Positions 29,367 through 36,197 of a DNA stretch of 36,775 nt are shown one piece after another. The position numbers were made by a program, and so were the translations under genes. The DNA is taken from positions 1-36,775 of IMG/VR virus record IMGVR_UViG_3300027784_000684; one strand, given 5' to 3'. This stretch comes from a virus. Within the stretch, counting starts at the first letter, position 1, and the number at the start of each line of letters is the position of its first letter. The notes beneath the pieces were generated by a model. The model was not told the origin of the DNA. It did no database searches and saw only the letters and a list, made by a program, of their open reading frames with translations.

Positions 29367-30695
29367 TTAATTTAATAACAAAAGCACATGCGTGGCTGCG
29401 TTCGTTAGTGCTTCCTCGAACTCAGCAGAACAATCTCCGTGACCGGAAACTTTATGAACTGTTTCATGTAAAATGATCCTGGTTGTTCCTACGAGTGTAT
29501 CTAACTCCCTGCGGACGATTAGTATCTCGTCCGTCCTGCGACAATAAGCACCATTTAATCGCCTGTCGCTTGATTCCGGAACGCCCATAAAGTAATTTAA
29601 ACTATCTACCACTTTAACGGTCCCGCAGGAAGCGTAATTGTTAGAAACAAGAGCAATAGCTCTTGATAGGTTAATCTTTTCAAGTTCGCTCAGCTGGCTT
29701 TCACAAATGTATGGTGGTTTCTTTTGAGCTGCTTCCGTTAAAACCTCTACTGCGGTTTTAACTCCGCAGAACTTTAACGCTTCTCGCCACATACTCGGTG
29801 CATCGAACGGAGTAAACCCTAAATACTTTGCTTGAGCTGCAGCCTTGTCACTGTCGTTAATCACAGCGGTTTTTCCAAGAACTTTATTAATCGCATATCG
29901 CCAGATAGGTTTCTTTAACTGCCAGTGCCATGCTCCAATACTTCTTTCAAAGTCATAAACTTTATCGGTAGAGCGAACCATATTCACTAAACAGAGTTCC
30001 GCAACCTTTCTTGAATTTGTCTCGGATATAAAGTCTCGAGCAACCATGCGTAAGGCATCTTTATTCACCATATCCCGATCGCTGCTCATTACTGTATTAG
30101 CGTTCTTGTGATCAAGCGAATAACTAAACATTGCATCGTCGATCGTGCCAACCAAACTACCGTTGACAAACACATTTCCTCCCGGCAGCATTATCCGACC
30201 ATCAAGTGACTTCGGACGATTAAACTTCATAAAGTATTTCTTTCCAGACTCAAGCTCTTCTTTCGAGCAATCGAAAGCAATCAAGGTTCCTTGAATATCT
30301 TTCAAACGTCCGTTTGTTTTTTCAATCGTAAAGTGCAACATTTCGGTTTCGTAGTCTTTGTTATAATCAATCGTAGGAATTATAGCTATCCCGTTTGAAT
30401 AAACTGCTGCGTTTCTTTTCTCTCGAGTAAGAACAAGCAATGCCTGTTTAAGCCCTTTCCCAAAGATACCAATGCTTTCTTCAGATTTATCACTAACACC
30501 GAGCGCTAAATGCTTCATCTTTAATCCCGGCCCGTGGTCACGAATTTTTGCTTGTCCTTTATTCCACAATATTTTTCCATCGCATCCGAATTCCGAACGA
30601 CTGTCCAAGTAGTTTTGGACAATTTCTCTGATTGCCTGCTCCGCTGTCCACTTTTGAACGAAGTCCGGACTAATACCCGTGCAAATCGTTTTCAT
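29367..30695 (-). CDS. GHKL ATPase fused to HExxH metallopeptidase-like domain
   Basis: In this 442-residue protein the first 90 residues hold a complete GHKL (Hsp90/MutL/histidine-kinase-like) ATP site: the N-box AIREIVQNYLDS with E24 and N28, DHGPG (53-57), and GIFGKGLKQAL (76-86). A long middle region follows. The last 35 residues carry ILHETVHKVSGHGDCSAEFEEA, an HExxH zinc-protease motif (H410, E411, H414) followed by G-H-G, similar in style to SprT-like proteases. I do not know a named family with this order. It could be an ATP-gated protease or an anti-defence/anti-host protein. The start at 30695 has AAAGGAGG. Confidence 0.75.
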   Translation of the reverse strand: MKTICTGISPDFVQKWTAEQAIREIVQNYLDSRSEFGCDGKILWNKGQAKIRDHGPGLKMKHLALGVSDKSEESIGIFGKGLKQALLVLTREKRNAAVYSNGIAIIPTIDYNKDYETEMLHFTIEKTNGRLKDIQGTLIAFDCSKEELESGKKYFMKFNRPKSLDGRIMLPGGNVFVNGSLVGTIDDAMFSYSLDHKNANTVMSSDRDMVNKDALRMVARDFISETNSRKVAELCLVNMVRSTDKVYDFERSIGAWHWQLKKPIWRYAINKVLGKTAVINDSDKAAAQAKYLGFTPFDAPSMWREALKFCGVKTAVEVLTEAAQKKPPYICESQLSELEKINLSRAIALVSNNYASCGTVKVVDSLNYFMGVPESSDRRLNGAYCRRTDEILIVRRELDTLVGTTRIILHETVHKVSGHGDCSAEFEEALTNAATHVLLLLN

Positions 30696-30722
30696 TTTAT
30701 TACCTCCTTTGGACGTTTGGAG

Positions 30723-30923
30723 TTATATATATTTCATCTCTCCGAAAACGTAACCAGTATCAGTTTTTTCTACTTCTGCCCAAATACGTTCATCGTCTCT
30801 CTTAAGATGTATTACTATTTCAAACTTGTTGTTATCACCTCCCCTTACCTGCACTTTTTTAATCTCGCCCAATTTCATCTTTAAGAAATACTGCAAATCT
30901 TCGCTCAAGAAATCTAAACTCAT
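30723..30923 (-). CDS. Small hypothetical protein
   Basis: This 66-residue protein from the ATG at 30923 (AAAGGAGCGG upstream) reads MSLDFLSEDLQYFLKMKLGE, then KVQVRGGDNNKFEIVIHLKR and ERIWAEVEKTDTGYVFGEMK. It looks like a helix followed by a four-stranded sheet. Not recognised. It follows the 121-residue gene and precedes the GHKL gene. Confidence 0.55.
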   Translation of the reverse strand: MSLDFLSEDLQYFLKMKLGEIKKVQVRGGDNNKFEIVIHLKRDDERIWAEVEKTDTGYVFGEMKYI

Positions 30924-30937
30924 GTTCACCGCTCCTT

Positions 30938-31303
30938 TTACCAAAAGTATTCGTGATCGTTGTCAATTAAAAACTCTTCAAGCTCCTGCATTTTCGGTCT
31001 TACTTCTTCACTAACTGTCAAAGTCCCATCCCTGTAGTGATAAAGAATATCTCGTAATCTCGCCCACATCTCTTGCTCAGTAGTGAATGTTTTCTTTACG
31101 TTCTTTTTGTGAAAACTTGATTCGCAATTCTCATCACAAGCGACACGTTCGCAGCCTTCAAGGGCGTGGATAATGATGCCCTCATTAGTAAGGCCTTCGA
31201 TTACTTTGAGTTCGGCATCGGACTCACTGCTGGCCTCTTGTAAGAAAGAGTGCAGAGAAGTTTCACCATCAACTTCAACACGTGCACTAACTTTAAATTT
31301 CAT
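30938..31303 (-). CDS. Hypothetical protein
   Basis: This 121-residue protein has a beta-rich N-terminal part (MKFKVSARVEVDGETSLHSF) and a helical acidic C-terminal part (TEQEMWARLRDILYHYRDGT, then EEVRPKMQELEEFLIDNDHE). Three Cys and one His in ERVACDENCESSFH could hold a metal. Its start has GGAGGAG and is preceded by a strong hairpin leader. Not recognised. Confidence 0.6.
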   Translation of the reverse strand: MKFKVSARVEVDGETSLHSFLQEASSESDAELKVIEGLTNEGIIIHALEGCERVACDENCESSFHKKNVKKTFTTEQEMWARLRDILYHYRDGTLTVSEEVRPKMQELEEFLIDNDHEYFW

Positions 31304-31337
31304 CTTTTTCTCCTCCTTTAATTGTTAAACACTCCAT

Positions 31338-31363
31338 CCTGCCCACCGTGCGGGGTGAGCAGG
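31338..31363 (-). other. Hairpin leader A
   Basis: On the minus strand CCTGCTCACC (31363-31354) and GGTGGGCAGG (31347-31338) form a ten-pair stem, one pair G-T, around CCGCAC. It lies between a zinc-ribbon gene and the 121-residue gene, about 35 bases before the start codon. There is no T run, so it is an mRNA-processing, stability or translation element rather than a terminator. The segment TGCACCTGCTCA is shared with leader C. Confidence 0.55.
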
Positions 31364-31369
31364 TGCAAC

Positions 31370-31570
31370 CTACAGGTAGTAGTCAACGCAGGTGTCGCAG
31401 ACCTTAGCGGACTCCCACTTATGAGCGAGGTTCATAGCATTCATGATTTCCTCGAACTCATCAATTTCAACATTGTTCAGTTTCTGGGAACCAAGGTCTA
31501 TCCTCTGTGGTTCAACCATTTTACCACAGACTTCGCATTTAACAGGGTCCAGGATGTTGTGTTCTTTCAT
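31370..31570 (-). CDS. Small zinc-ribbon protein, paralog 1
   Basis: This 66-residue protein carries KCEVCGKMVEPQRIDLGSQK, then NNVEIDEFEEIMNAMNLAHK and SAKVCDTCVDYYL. The two CxxC pairs make one zinc ribbon. It aligns over its whole length with the 60-residue protein at 32066-32248, so the two are clear paralogs. I chose the ATG at 31570, which has GGAGGTGCTGAA upstream; the open frame reaches 31624 through leader B. Function unknown. Confidence 0.7.
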   Translation of the reverse strand: MKEHNILDPVKCEVCGKMVEPQRIDLGSQKLNNVEIDEFEEIMNAMNLAHKWESAKVCDTCVDYYL

Positions 31571-31576
31571 TTCAGC

Positions 31577-31632
31577 ACCTCCATTTAGTGTGAACCATAA
31601 GCTCCAGCGAACCGCCTCAAACAAGGCGGCTC
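31577..31632 (-). other. Hairpin leader B
   Basis: The stem GAGCCGCCT (31632-31624) and AGGCGGTTC (31617-31609), nine pairs with one G-T, encloses TGTTTG. It is followed by a segment ending in the ribosome site (31607-31577) that is nearly the same as in leader C: CTGGAGCTTA, then a G-containing turn, TCACA and TAAATGGAGGT. The repeated UTR suggests a shared translation or processing control for the two genes. Confidence 0.55.
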
Positions 31633-31639
31633 AAGCAAC

Positions 31640-31948
31640 TTATGCTGTGGGGTGTTTCATGTGAACCATGTCCGGTGCAACCTCGACCAACATGGTAAGA
31701 ACTTTAAGCGCAAACTCAAGTTGTTGTTGCATCTTAATGGCTTCTTCCAAATTCATGTGAGTTCCGACTGTCGCCAAGGTGAACCGCCCTGACCAGTATT
31801 CGACCTTCACAAACAACTGGCGCCGACGTTCATCTTCGAGAAGATGTTCGGGCTGTGTGATGCTCCACCAAAGATGCTTGTTGATTTCAGTAAATCCAAA
31901 ATGCTCCAGAACCTTAACGATTTGCTCTTCCTGAATACTCATTTTCAT
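31640..31948 (-). CDS. Hypothetical protein
   Basis: This 102-residue protein begins MKMSIQEEQIVKVLEHFGFT and continues HLWWSITQPEHLLEDERRRQ, LFVKVEYWSGRFTLATVGTH and NLEEAIKMQQQLEFALKVLT. It looks like an alpha/beta domain with a helical C-terminus. I chose the ATG at 31948, which has TTGGAGG at ideal spacing from leader C; the frame runs on to 31996 through the leader. Not recognised. Confidence 0.6.
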   Translation of the reverse strand: MKMSIQEEQIVKVLEHFGFTEINKHLWWSITQPEHLLEDERRRQLFVKVEYWSGRFTLATVGTHMNLEEAIKMQQQLEFALKVLTMLVEVAPDMVHMKHPTA

Positions 31949-31955
31949 TTCAAAT

Positions 31956-32030
31956 ACCTCCAATTTAATGTGAGCTGTAAGCTCCAGAAGGCCCACCGTT
32001 TCCGATGAGCAGGTGCAGGGTTTAACCTGC
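31956..32030 (-). other. Hairpin leader C with GNRA loop
   Basis: It starts with GCAGG (32030-32026) pairing CCTGC (32019-32015). GCTCATCG (32010-32003) and CGGTGGGC (31998-31991) then pair around a GAAA tetraloop, and the segment CTGGAGCTTA...TCACA...TTGGAGG shared with leader B follows. GAGCT and AGCTC within this segment can form another small hairpin. A ribosome site (GGAGGTGTTTAAA) at the start of this region precedes a four-codon frame (M-N-A-G), possibly a leader peptide or a remnant. Confidence 0.55.
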
Positions 32031-32065
32031 GTTCATTTTAAACACCTCCGTTCAAGATTAACAGT

Positions 32066-32248
32066 TTATGCGTAATACTCTACACATTCGATACAGATTT
32101 TAGCGTTCTGCCAATCCTGACCAAGGCCAAGAGTTTCGATAATGTCCTCGAACTTTTCGATCGGTATTTCGTTCAGAACTTTTGTTCCCATGTTTATTTT
32201 CTCTTCCGCAACATTTCGACCACATGAATCACACTTGATATTTATCAT
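32066..32248 (-). CDS. Small zinc-ribbon protein, paralog 2
   Basis: This 60-residue protein has CDSCGRNVAEEKINMGTKVL, then IPIEKFEDIIETLGLGQDWQ and AKICIECVEYYA. The CxxC pairs and the segment between them line up with paralog 1 at 31370-31570, including the I/L-G-S/T-x-K-L-N motif and the closing C-x2-C-V-x-Y-Y. The start at 32248 overlaps the previous stop as ATGA with GGGAGG upstream. Function unknown. Confidence 0.7.
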   Translation of the reverse strand: MINIKCDSCGRNVAEEKINMGTKVLNEIPIEKFEDIIETLGLGQDWQNAKICIECVEYYA

Positions 32249-32472
32249 AGTCTTTTACCTCCCGTAGGTCCGAATTCTTTAAAGATTTCTTGCTCGTTAA
32301 ACTTACCCATTACCCTGAACTTGTCGTGCGGATAATGATAAGTCAGACCATTAACAATCATTTCTGCTTTCTTAGAAATCCCGAGGTCCACAATCCAGTT
32401 GGTACCGGGATCAACTGTGCACAATGTTTCGTAACCGTGAGCGTCCGTTAAGACTTGAACATACTCTGCCAT
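32245..32472 (-). CDS. Small hypothetical protein
   Basis: This 75-residue protein, MAEYVQVLTDAHGYETLCTV then DLGISKKAEMIVNGLTYHYP and DKFRVMGKFNEQEIFKEFGP, has a pattern suggesting a small beta-sheet protein. The start lies just past the stop of the preceding gene; an additional ATG at 32475 precedes it. Not recognised. Confidence 0.55.
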   Translation of the reverse strand: MAEYVQVLTDAHGYETLCTVDPGTNWIVDLGISKKAEMIVNGLTYHYPHDKFRVMGKFNEQEIFKEFGPTGGKRL

Positions 32473-32475
32473 CAT

Positions 32476-32859
32476 TTAACAATCCTCCTCGTAGCACTCT
32501 TCTTCACCGTCTGTATCGAAGAATTCCATCATGGTTTGGAGTAAGTTGTTGTAATCTCCGGAGGTCGCTTGATTTTGCATTTTCTCTATCTGCTCTTTCG
32601 ACCAGCCAGCCTTTCGTGCTGCGTTACGGGCGCGTCCTATAATAGCAAACGCGTTCCCATCTTCACCGACCAATTTCAACTTTGGTTTGGGCTTGTTCAT
32701 TTTTTCTGTAACGTCCTCGATAATTCCGTGCTTCAGCGTTTCTTCGTTATCAATGTCCTTTTGCGCTAACTCTTGTGCCTGTTCTGCGGTTTCTGCTTGG
32801 ACTTCCCACTTGTGATGATCACCGGACTCAAAACTTACTGTTACAATAAAGCTTTTCAT
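32476..32859 (-). CDS. Conserved phage hypothetical protein
   Basis: In this 127-residue protein the N-terminal part (MKSFIVTVSFESGDHHKWEV) is a beta-alpha module with AETAEQAQELAQKDI, as in DUFs that bind small ligands. The C-terminal part, PKPKLKLVGEDGNAFAIIGR followed by ARKAGWSKEQIEKMQNQATS and GDYNNLLQTMMEFF, is a motif I recognise from many phage genomes ('LvG.dGNaFailgra...lr.aG....ei..f..eA.sgdYd.lL.t...y'). The two modules seem fused here. Function unknown. The acidic tail ends in EEECYEEDC. Confidence 0.7.
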   Translation of the reverse strand: MKSFIVTVSFESGDHHKWEVQAETAEQAQELAQKDIDNEETLKHGIIEDVTEKMNKPKPKLKLVGEDGNAFAIIGRARNAARKAGWSKEQIEKMQNQATSGDYNNLLQTMMEFFDTDGEEECYEEDC

Positions 32860-32889
32860 ATCAATTACCTCCTATTATTTATCTACATA

Positions 32890-33444
32890 TTACAAACAAT
32901 ATTCATCTACCTCTCGTTGAAACTGTTTCCCTGCATCACATTCCATGCAAGCATACGTCCGCTCAACCCCGTCCATGTCTTCCGGAATTATAACCACACC
33001 CGTATTTTCGCATCTTTCGCAGTAGGACATACCAACGCCAATATTGGGCTTCAAGATATCTTGTTCGGGCTTAATCTTAAAATCTTTATACCCTTGCAAT
33101 ATACTTTGAAGATACCAGGCAGACGGTTGTTTGTAGTGGGAGCTGTTCATGTGGTAAACCATTGCCAGTACATGCTTGTTATGTTCCGGAAGATATACTG
33201 CATAATAAAGCCGACCGTAAAGTTTCGGATACCCTTCATAACGGTCAAGTGCTTTTAAACACTTTTTCGTTATCTTCCAAACAGCGCCCTTGACCTCTGA
33301 CCCGAAGGACGGGATAACGTCTGCCACGTCCCTGAACACGAGCCTGTGGTCTTCAAGAACCGCAAACCCGATAGGCTTCGCCTTCGGACAGCGAGCTTTC
33401 ATTTGTTCCTTATTTAAGTTTGAGCCGTAAGCGAAATATAGCAT
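32890..33444 (-). CDS. Gamma-glutamylcyclotransferase-like protein with zinc ribbon
   Basis: Residues 1-130 form a GGCT/AIG2 fold: YFAYGSNLNKEQM at the start, VLEDHRLVFRDV, KGAVWKITKKCLKALDRYEG with the catalytic Glu70 in DRYEGYP, and LYGRLYYAVYL. Enzymes of this fold release 5-oxoproline from gamma-glutamyl amines or peptides. A C-terminal zinc ribbon follows: C142-x2-C145 and C166-x2-C169. The fusion is unusual and may target the enzyme to a protein partner. The start touches the stop of the previous gene. Genes for an amidoligase and a DNA ligase lie just upstream. Confidence 0.85.
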   Translation of the reverse strand: MLYFAYGSNLNKEQMKARCPKAKPIGFAVLEDHRLVFRDVADVIPSFGSEVKGAVWKITKKCLKALDRYEGYPKLYGRLYYAVYLPEHNKHVLAMVYHMNSSHYKQPSAWYLQSILQGYKDFKIKPEQDILKPNIGVGMSYCERCENTGVVIIPEDMDGVERTYACMECDAGKQFQREVDEYCL

Positions 33445-33686
33445 TATAATTTCTCCCTTCCGAACAAGATTACTAAGATTTCGGCTTTCTCTAACTCTTG
33501 GATAAACTCTTTCGGAGTACTGTAGCTCATTTCGTATTCGTTATAAATCTGACATCTTTGAGATACGCCCTCCATATACTCAACCTTGTTTTCTTGCAAG
33601 CAAGCTGAGTTTTTCATATTCTCTACGATTTCCTCGAAACTTAATCCGGTAACTATCTGACCGTTCATTAGTTTTACGACTATCAT
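33444..33686 (-). CDS. Small hypothetical protein
   Basis: This 80-residue protein, MIVVKLMNGQIVTGLSFEEI, then SQRCQIYNEYEMSYSTPKEF and KAEILVILFGREKL, has a strand-helix layout like small phage proteins that begin with an 'MiVvklmnG..v.G.s.eei' module. Start at 33686 with AGGGAGG. It lies between the DNA ligase and the cyclotransferase in what looks like one operon. Not recognised. Confidence 0.55.
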   Translation of the reverse strand: MIVVKLMNGQIVTGLSFEEIVENMKNSACLQENKVEYMEGVSQRCQIYNEYEMSYSTPKEFIQELEKAEILVILFGREKL

Positions 33687-33701
33687 ATTATCTCTGCCTC
33701 C

Positions 33702-34544
33702 CTATTTTAATATTTCTTTGTTCACAAAACGTAATTGCTCGGTAGTGCAATCTTCTGGCTCTTTATCTGGACGATTGCGTAAGTGTGTCGGTTGAACTAA
33801 CGCTCCGCCTGCGCCTGTATAAAGATACTTGACCTCAATCACTTCACCGATATTCGCTACCGGTTTTCCGATTGTCGAACAACGTCCAACCTCAACCTCA
33901 TGGCCTTCGTTATCATACAAGGCCAATCGAACCCAATTACCCTGACCGTTACGACCGTTGCCAGGACCACGTTCGATTACAAACACGTCAACCGTATGGG
34001 TAATTTTCGCTTTAAGCACATGGTTGACCCGTTCCCCATCAACCAATTTACCGTCCTTATGTTTGAACACTCCACCCTCGACACCGGCTTCGACGATACG
34101 CTTCCAGGCATCGCGCTTTTGTGCGGTTCCGGTCCACGTGGGCGACAATCTCACCCAATCGTTTTCCGGGGAAAACTGTATTAGCGGAAAAACCTCCCGG
34201 CTCAATGCTGTCCAACGCTCGCGCCAAGGACTATCATACTCAACTTCTGCGAAGTCCCAACCGCTGCATCGTGGCATATCGAACAAATACCATTTGCCAT
34301 CGACAATCTCGCCCTCAAGCTCAATAAACCCTGTAAAATCTCTTGCTAAAAGCTTTATCTTTTCAACGACCGGAGCAGCGGTTGAACTCACAAGCTCTTC
34401 ACCTCTGCCACCGATTACTTTAATTTCTCCGTTTACGATGAGCCTGGCTCTAATTCCGTCAATCTTTTGCTGTAAATCCCAGTTGTCATTTGCCAGCCAC
34501 TCGTCAACCTCATTTAAGTCTATTGAGTTATAACGCATTAACAT
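33702..34544 (-). CDS. ATP-dependent DNA ligase
   Basis: This protein of about 280 residues is the length of a minimal phage ligase. Motif I KIDG holds the nucleotide-accepting Lys27 in LQQKIDGIRARL; motif III/IIIa is FIELEGEIVDGKWYLFDM; motif IV is EGGVFKHK; motif V is LKAKITHTVDVFV. After it comes an OB-fold part ending GEVIEVKYLYTGAGGALVQP. It seals nicks with ATP in replication or repair. I chose the ATG at 34544, which has GGGAGG eight bases upstream; two other ATGs lie within six bases on each side and the frame runs to 34628. Confidence 0.87.
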   Translation of the reverse strand: MLMRYNSIDLNEVDEWLANDNWDLQQKIDGIRARLIVNGEIKVIGGRGEELVSSTAAPVVEKIKLLARDFTGFIELEGEIVDGKWYLFDMPRCSGWDFAEVEYDSPWRERWTALSREVFPLIQFSPENDWVRLSPTWTGTAQKRDAWKRIVEAGVEGGVFKHKDGKLVDGERVNHVLKAKITHTVDVFVIERGPGNGRNGQGNWVRLALYDNEGHEVEVGRCSTIGKPVANIGEVIEVKYLYTGAGGALVQPTHLRNRPDKEPEDCTTEQLRFVNKEILK

Positions 34545-34569
34545 TATCATTACCTCCCGTTTGATTAAA

Positions 34570-35463
34570 TCAAACGGCCAGCTTACGCTGACGCTTCTTG
34601 TAATATTTGATAACATCGTCAAGCACATTGCTTGTGCTCTTGAACTTTAGCATGGTTGTAAACCGCTGCCAGTTGTCAACCTGTCCGTCCTTGCGACTGA
34701 CAATCTTGCCTCTAAACGTCCGCTCAACCATTGCTTGAGTCAAGCAAACCCAATTGGCGATCTTGGTAAACTCAAGAGTTCCGCTATGGTGACGAAACTC
34801 AATCGTGCTGTGAGTGACAAACGAGCGGAAGTTGAGCTTCAAGAACCTTGAGCCCCTGAAGAAATTAACGATCTCTCTTACGCTGTTGCAGCCTTCAATT
34901 GCCCGGTTTGCTCGCTCGAGGTCATAAATGTCTCCGAAGTAACTACTGTTACTTTGGCAATATTGGTTGTTATTCCCTCTCCGGCTGTTCGGCATCAGCG
35001 AGTCGAGCGTATTTTCAAAGCGTGCGTATATTTTAGCTAAGTCCCGGAAGTTTTGAATGCCAAAATCTTGTGTCCCGTGATGAATGTGAAGCCCGCAAGT
35101 ACGGTTGACCTCACAATCGCTTTCCTGTAAATCTTCGCATACACTCTTGAGCTGACGCAATCCCTCTGCGCCATCGCTTTCCTGTAAAGCTTCGCATACA
35201 ATCTTGAGCTGACGCAATCCCTCTGCGCCCTTCAGTATCGGCGATACAATCTCCCGTGCCGTCCGAACGCCACGGTTTCGCTGCGCCATGTTCGGTTTTA
35301 CCGAGCTATCAGTTACGATTTTCCACCAGGTGCGTGTTTCGTGGTTGTAATTTTCGCAACGAACGTCGATGCCTTTATTGCGAATCCTGCGGGTCAAGCC
35401 CTGCACATTCTTGCAAATGAACTCAATCTCGATACCGTATGTTCGCTCGTTATTGATAAGCAT
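34570..35463 (-). CDS. Amidoligase-family protein
   Basis: This 297-residue protein shows the Amidoligase_2 pattern (COOH-NH2 ligase related to glutamine synthetase): YGIEIEF at 9-15 with the metal-binding Glu pair, WWKIVTDSSVKP, REIVSPIL, and CGLHIHHG with H126/H128/H129; later FRSFVTHSTIEFRHHSGTLE. Such enzymes form amide or peptide bonds to glutamate-like carboxylates, and phage copies have been described with gamma-glutamylcyclotransferases, as here. Residues 79-97 and 98-116 are near-identical duplicates of a 19-residue helix. The start at 35463 has GGGAGG. Confidence 0.87.
   Translation of the reverse strand: MLINNERTYGIEIEFICKNVQGLTRRIRNKGIDVRCENYNHETRTWWKIVTDSSVKPNMAQRNRGVRTAREIVSPILKGAEGLRQLKIVCEALQESDGAEGLRQLKSVCEDLQESDCEVNRTCGLHIHHGTQDFGIQNFRDLAKIYARFENTLDSLMPNSRRGNNNQYCQSNSSYFGDIYDLERANRAIEGCNSVREIVNFFRGSRFLKLNFRSFVTHSTIEFRHHSGTLEFTKIANWVCLTQAMVERTFRGKIVSRKDGQVDNWQRFTTMLKFKSTSNVLDDVIKYYKKRQRKLAV
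35116..35229 (-). repeat. 57-bp tandem duplication inside amidoligase gene
   Basis: Bases 35116-35172 and 35173-35229 are two direct copies that differ at only two positions. They encode residues 79-97 and 98-116, GAEGLRQLK followed by I or S, VCE, A or D, and LQESD. The exact 57-base unit keeps the frame. The near identity points to a recent event. Confidence 0.9.
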
Positions 35464-35488
35464 GTTGTTACCTCCCGGTTTTAATTGG

Positions 35489-35674
35489 TCAAGCTATTGA
35501 TACGAACTCTCTAAATATCTGTCTTGCTTCGCTCTCATTTACCCACCCAAGGTTTTCAATCGTCTCATATTTTTTCTTCGAGGTAAGCACTTGAATCGCG
35601 TAACCTCTTGACCAGCCAAGGCTTGCTAACCTGTAAACACTACCTCTGACTTTTTCTCTCTTGACCGTCCTCAT
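35489..35674 (-). CDS. Small hypothetical protein, first gene of early operon
   Basis: This 61-residue basic protein (MRTVKREKVRGSVYRLASLG, then WSRGYAIQVLTSKKKYETIE and NESEARQIFREFVSIA) is the first open frame after the terminator of the GC-rich leader. AAGGAGG stands before its ATG at 35674. The basic N-terminus suggests nucleic-acid binding. Not recognised; position makes it a candidate early regulator. Confidence 0.6.
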   Translation of the reverse strand: MRTVKREKVRGSVYRLASLGWSRGYAIQVLTSKKKYETIENLGWVNESEARQIFREFVSIA

Positions 35675-35705
35675 TGTATCACCTCCTTAAATTTGAACAT
35701 CATAA

Positions 35706-35735
35706 AAGGCATTAGGTTTGTTGCCCTAATGCCTT
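35706..35735 (-). terminator. Hairpin terminator after the early leader RNA
   Basis: AAGGCATTAGG (35735-35725) and CCTAATGCCTT (35716-35706) pair over eleven bases around an 8-base loop on the minus strand, followed by TTATG so that the transcript ends CCTTTTAT. The stem is strong and the T tract moderate. It would end most transcripts from the 36.2 kb promoter before the early genes unless read through. Confidence 0.75.
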
Positions 35736-36191
35736 ATGTTGATAATCAAATTCGATTGGTTTCTCTGACTTCCTCACCCTTCGTTAACTTCGGGCTCCCC
35801 GGCGCTTCCGTCTTTAGCGTCTCTGTTGGCTCATCGCCTCCACCCTCTAAGGCACACTGCCTCTCGGGGTTTCTCTGACTCGCCTGCTGCTGACGCCCTT
35901 CCACGACTTACGGCTCTTCGCAATCCGATGTTTCTGGGCTCGTGATATCCGGTGTCGTCCGGGAGCTAACGGGGTCGTCCAATCGCTCGCCCGCGTTATC
36001 TCTTTTTATCTTCCGTCCGCTTGCCCTCAGCCGTTCTTTCAGCCTCTCCCAATCTCCCTAACTTACTTTAGCGAGGTCTCTCTTTCAGTATCTTCAGGAG
36101 CTTGAGCTTGCTTGGTAGCGTGAGCTTTAGTCAAGCTTTCGGTTGTAAAAGAACAGTCATTCTTCGTGCTTGTTAGTCTATTGCCTCTTTC
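35706..36191 (-). ncRNA. Candidate large structured RNA under operator control
   Basis: About 485 nt lie between a strong operator-regulated promoter and an intrinsic terminator and contain no minus-strand frame of 60 codons. By direct count 35761-36060 is about 58% GC, visibly richer than the flanking genes, a usual sign of structured RNA in AT-rich phages. Visible helices include AGCTTGA with TCAAGCT (36137-36131 and 36105-36099), ACCC/GGGT enclosing AGGCA/TGCCT (35870-35842), a possible CACGA/TCGTG plus GCCC/GGGC pseudoknot near 35900-35944, and the direct repeat AGTCAGAGAAACC at 35880 and 35770. It may be a large phage ncRNA of the ROOL/GOLLD kind or a leader for RNA-based antitermination; I cannot assign a known family. 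Confidence 0.6.
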
Positions 36192-36197
36192 ATATAT

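Noticed and set aside
32773-33258. Plus-strand frame of 161 codons
   Set aside because: It is antisense to the cyclotransferase gene, which has clear catalytic and zinc motifs.
33958-34533. Plus-strand open frame of 191 codons opposite the DNA ligase
   Set aside because: It is antisense to a gene with all ligase motifs, has no ribosome site, and its Ser/Pro/Thr-rich composition is that of a shadow frame.
35693-35878. Plus-strand frame of 61 codons in the GC-rich leader
   Set aside because: It has no ribosome site and would cross the terminator hairpin; it runs against the direction of every other gene.
35706-36191. Group I or group II intron in the GC-rich region
   Set aside because: No conserved 5' or 3' intron ends, no core segments I can recognise, and no interrupted gene around it.
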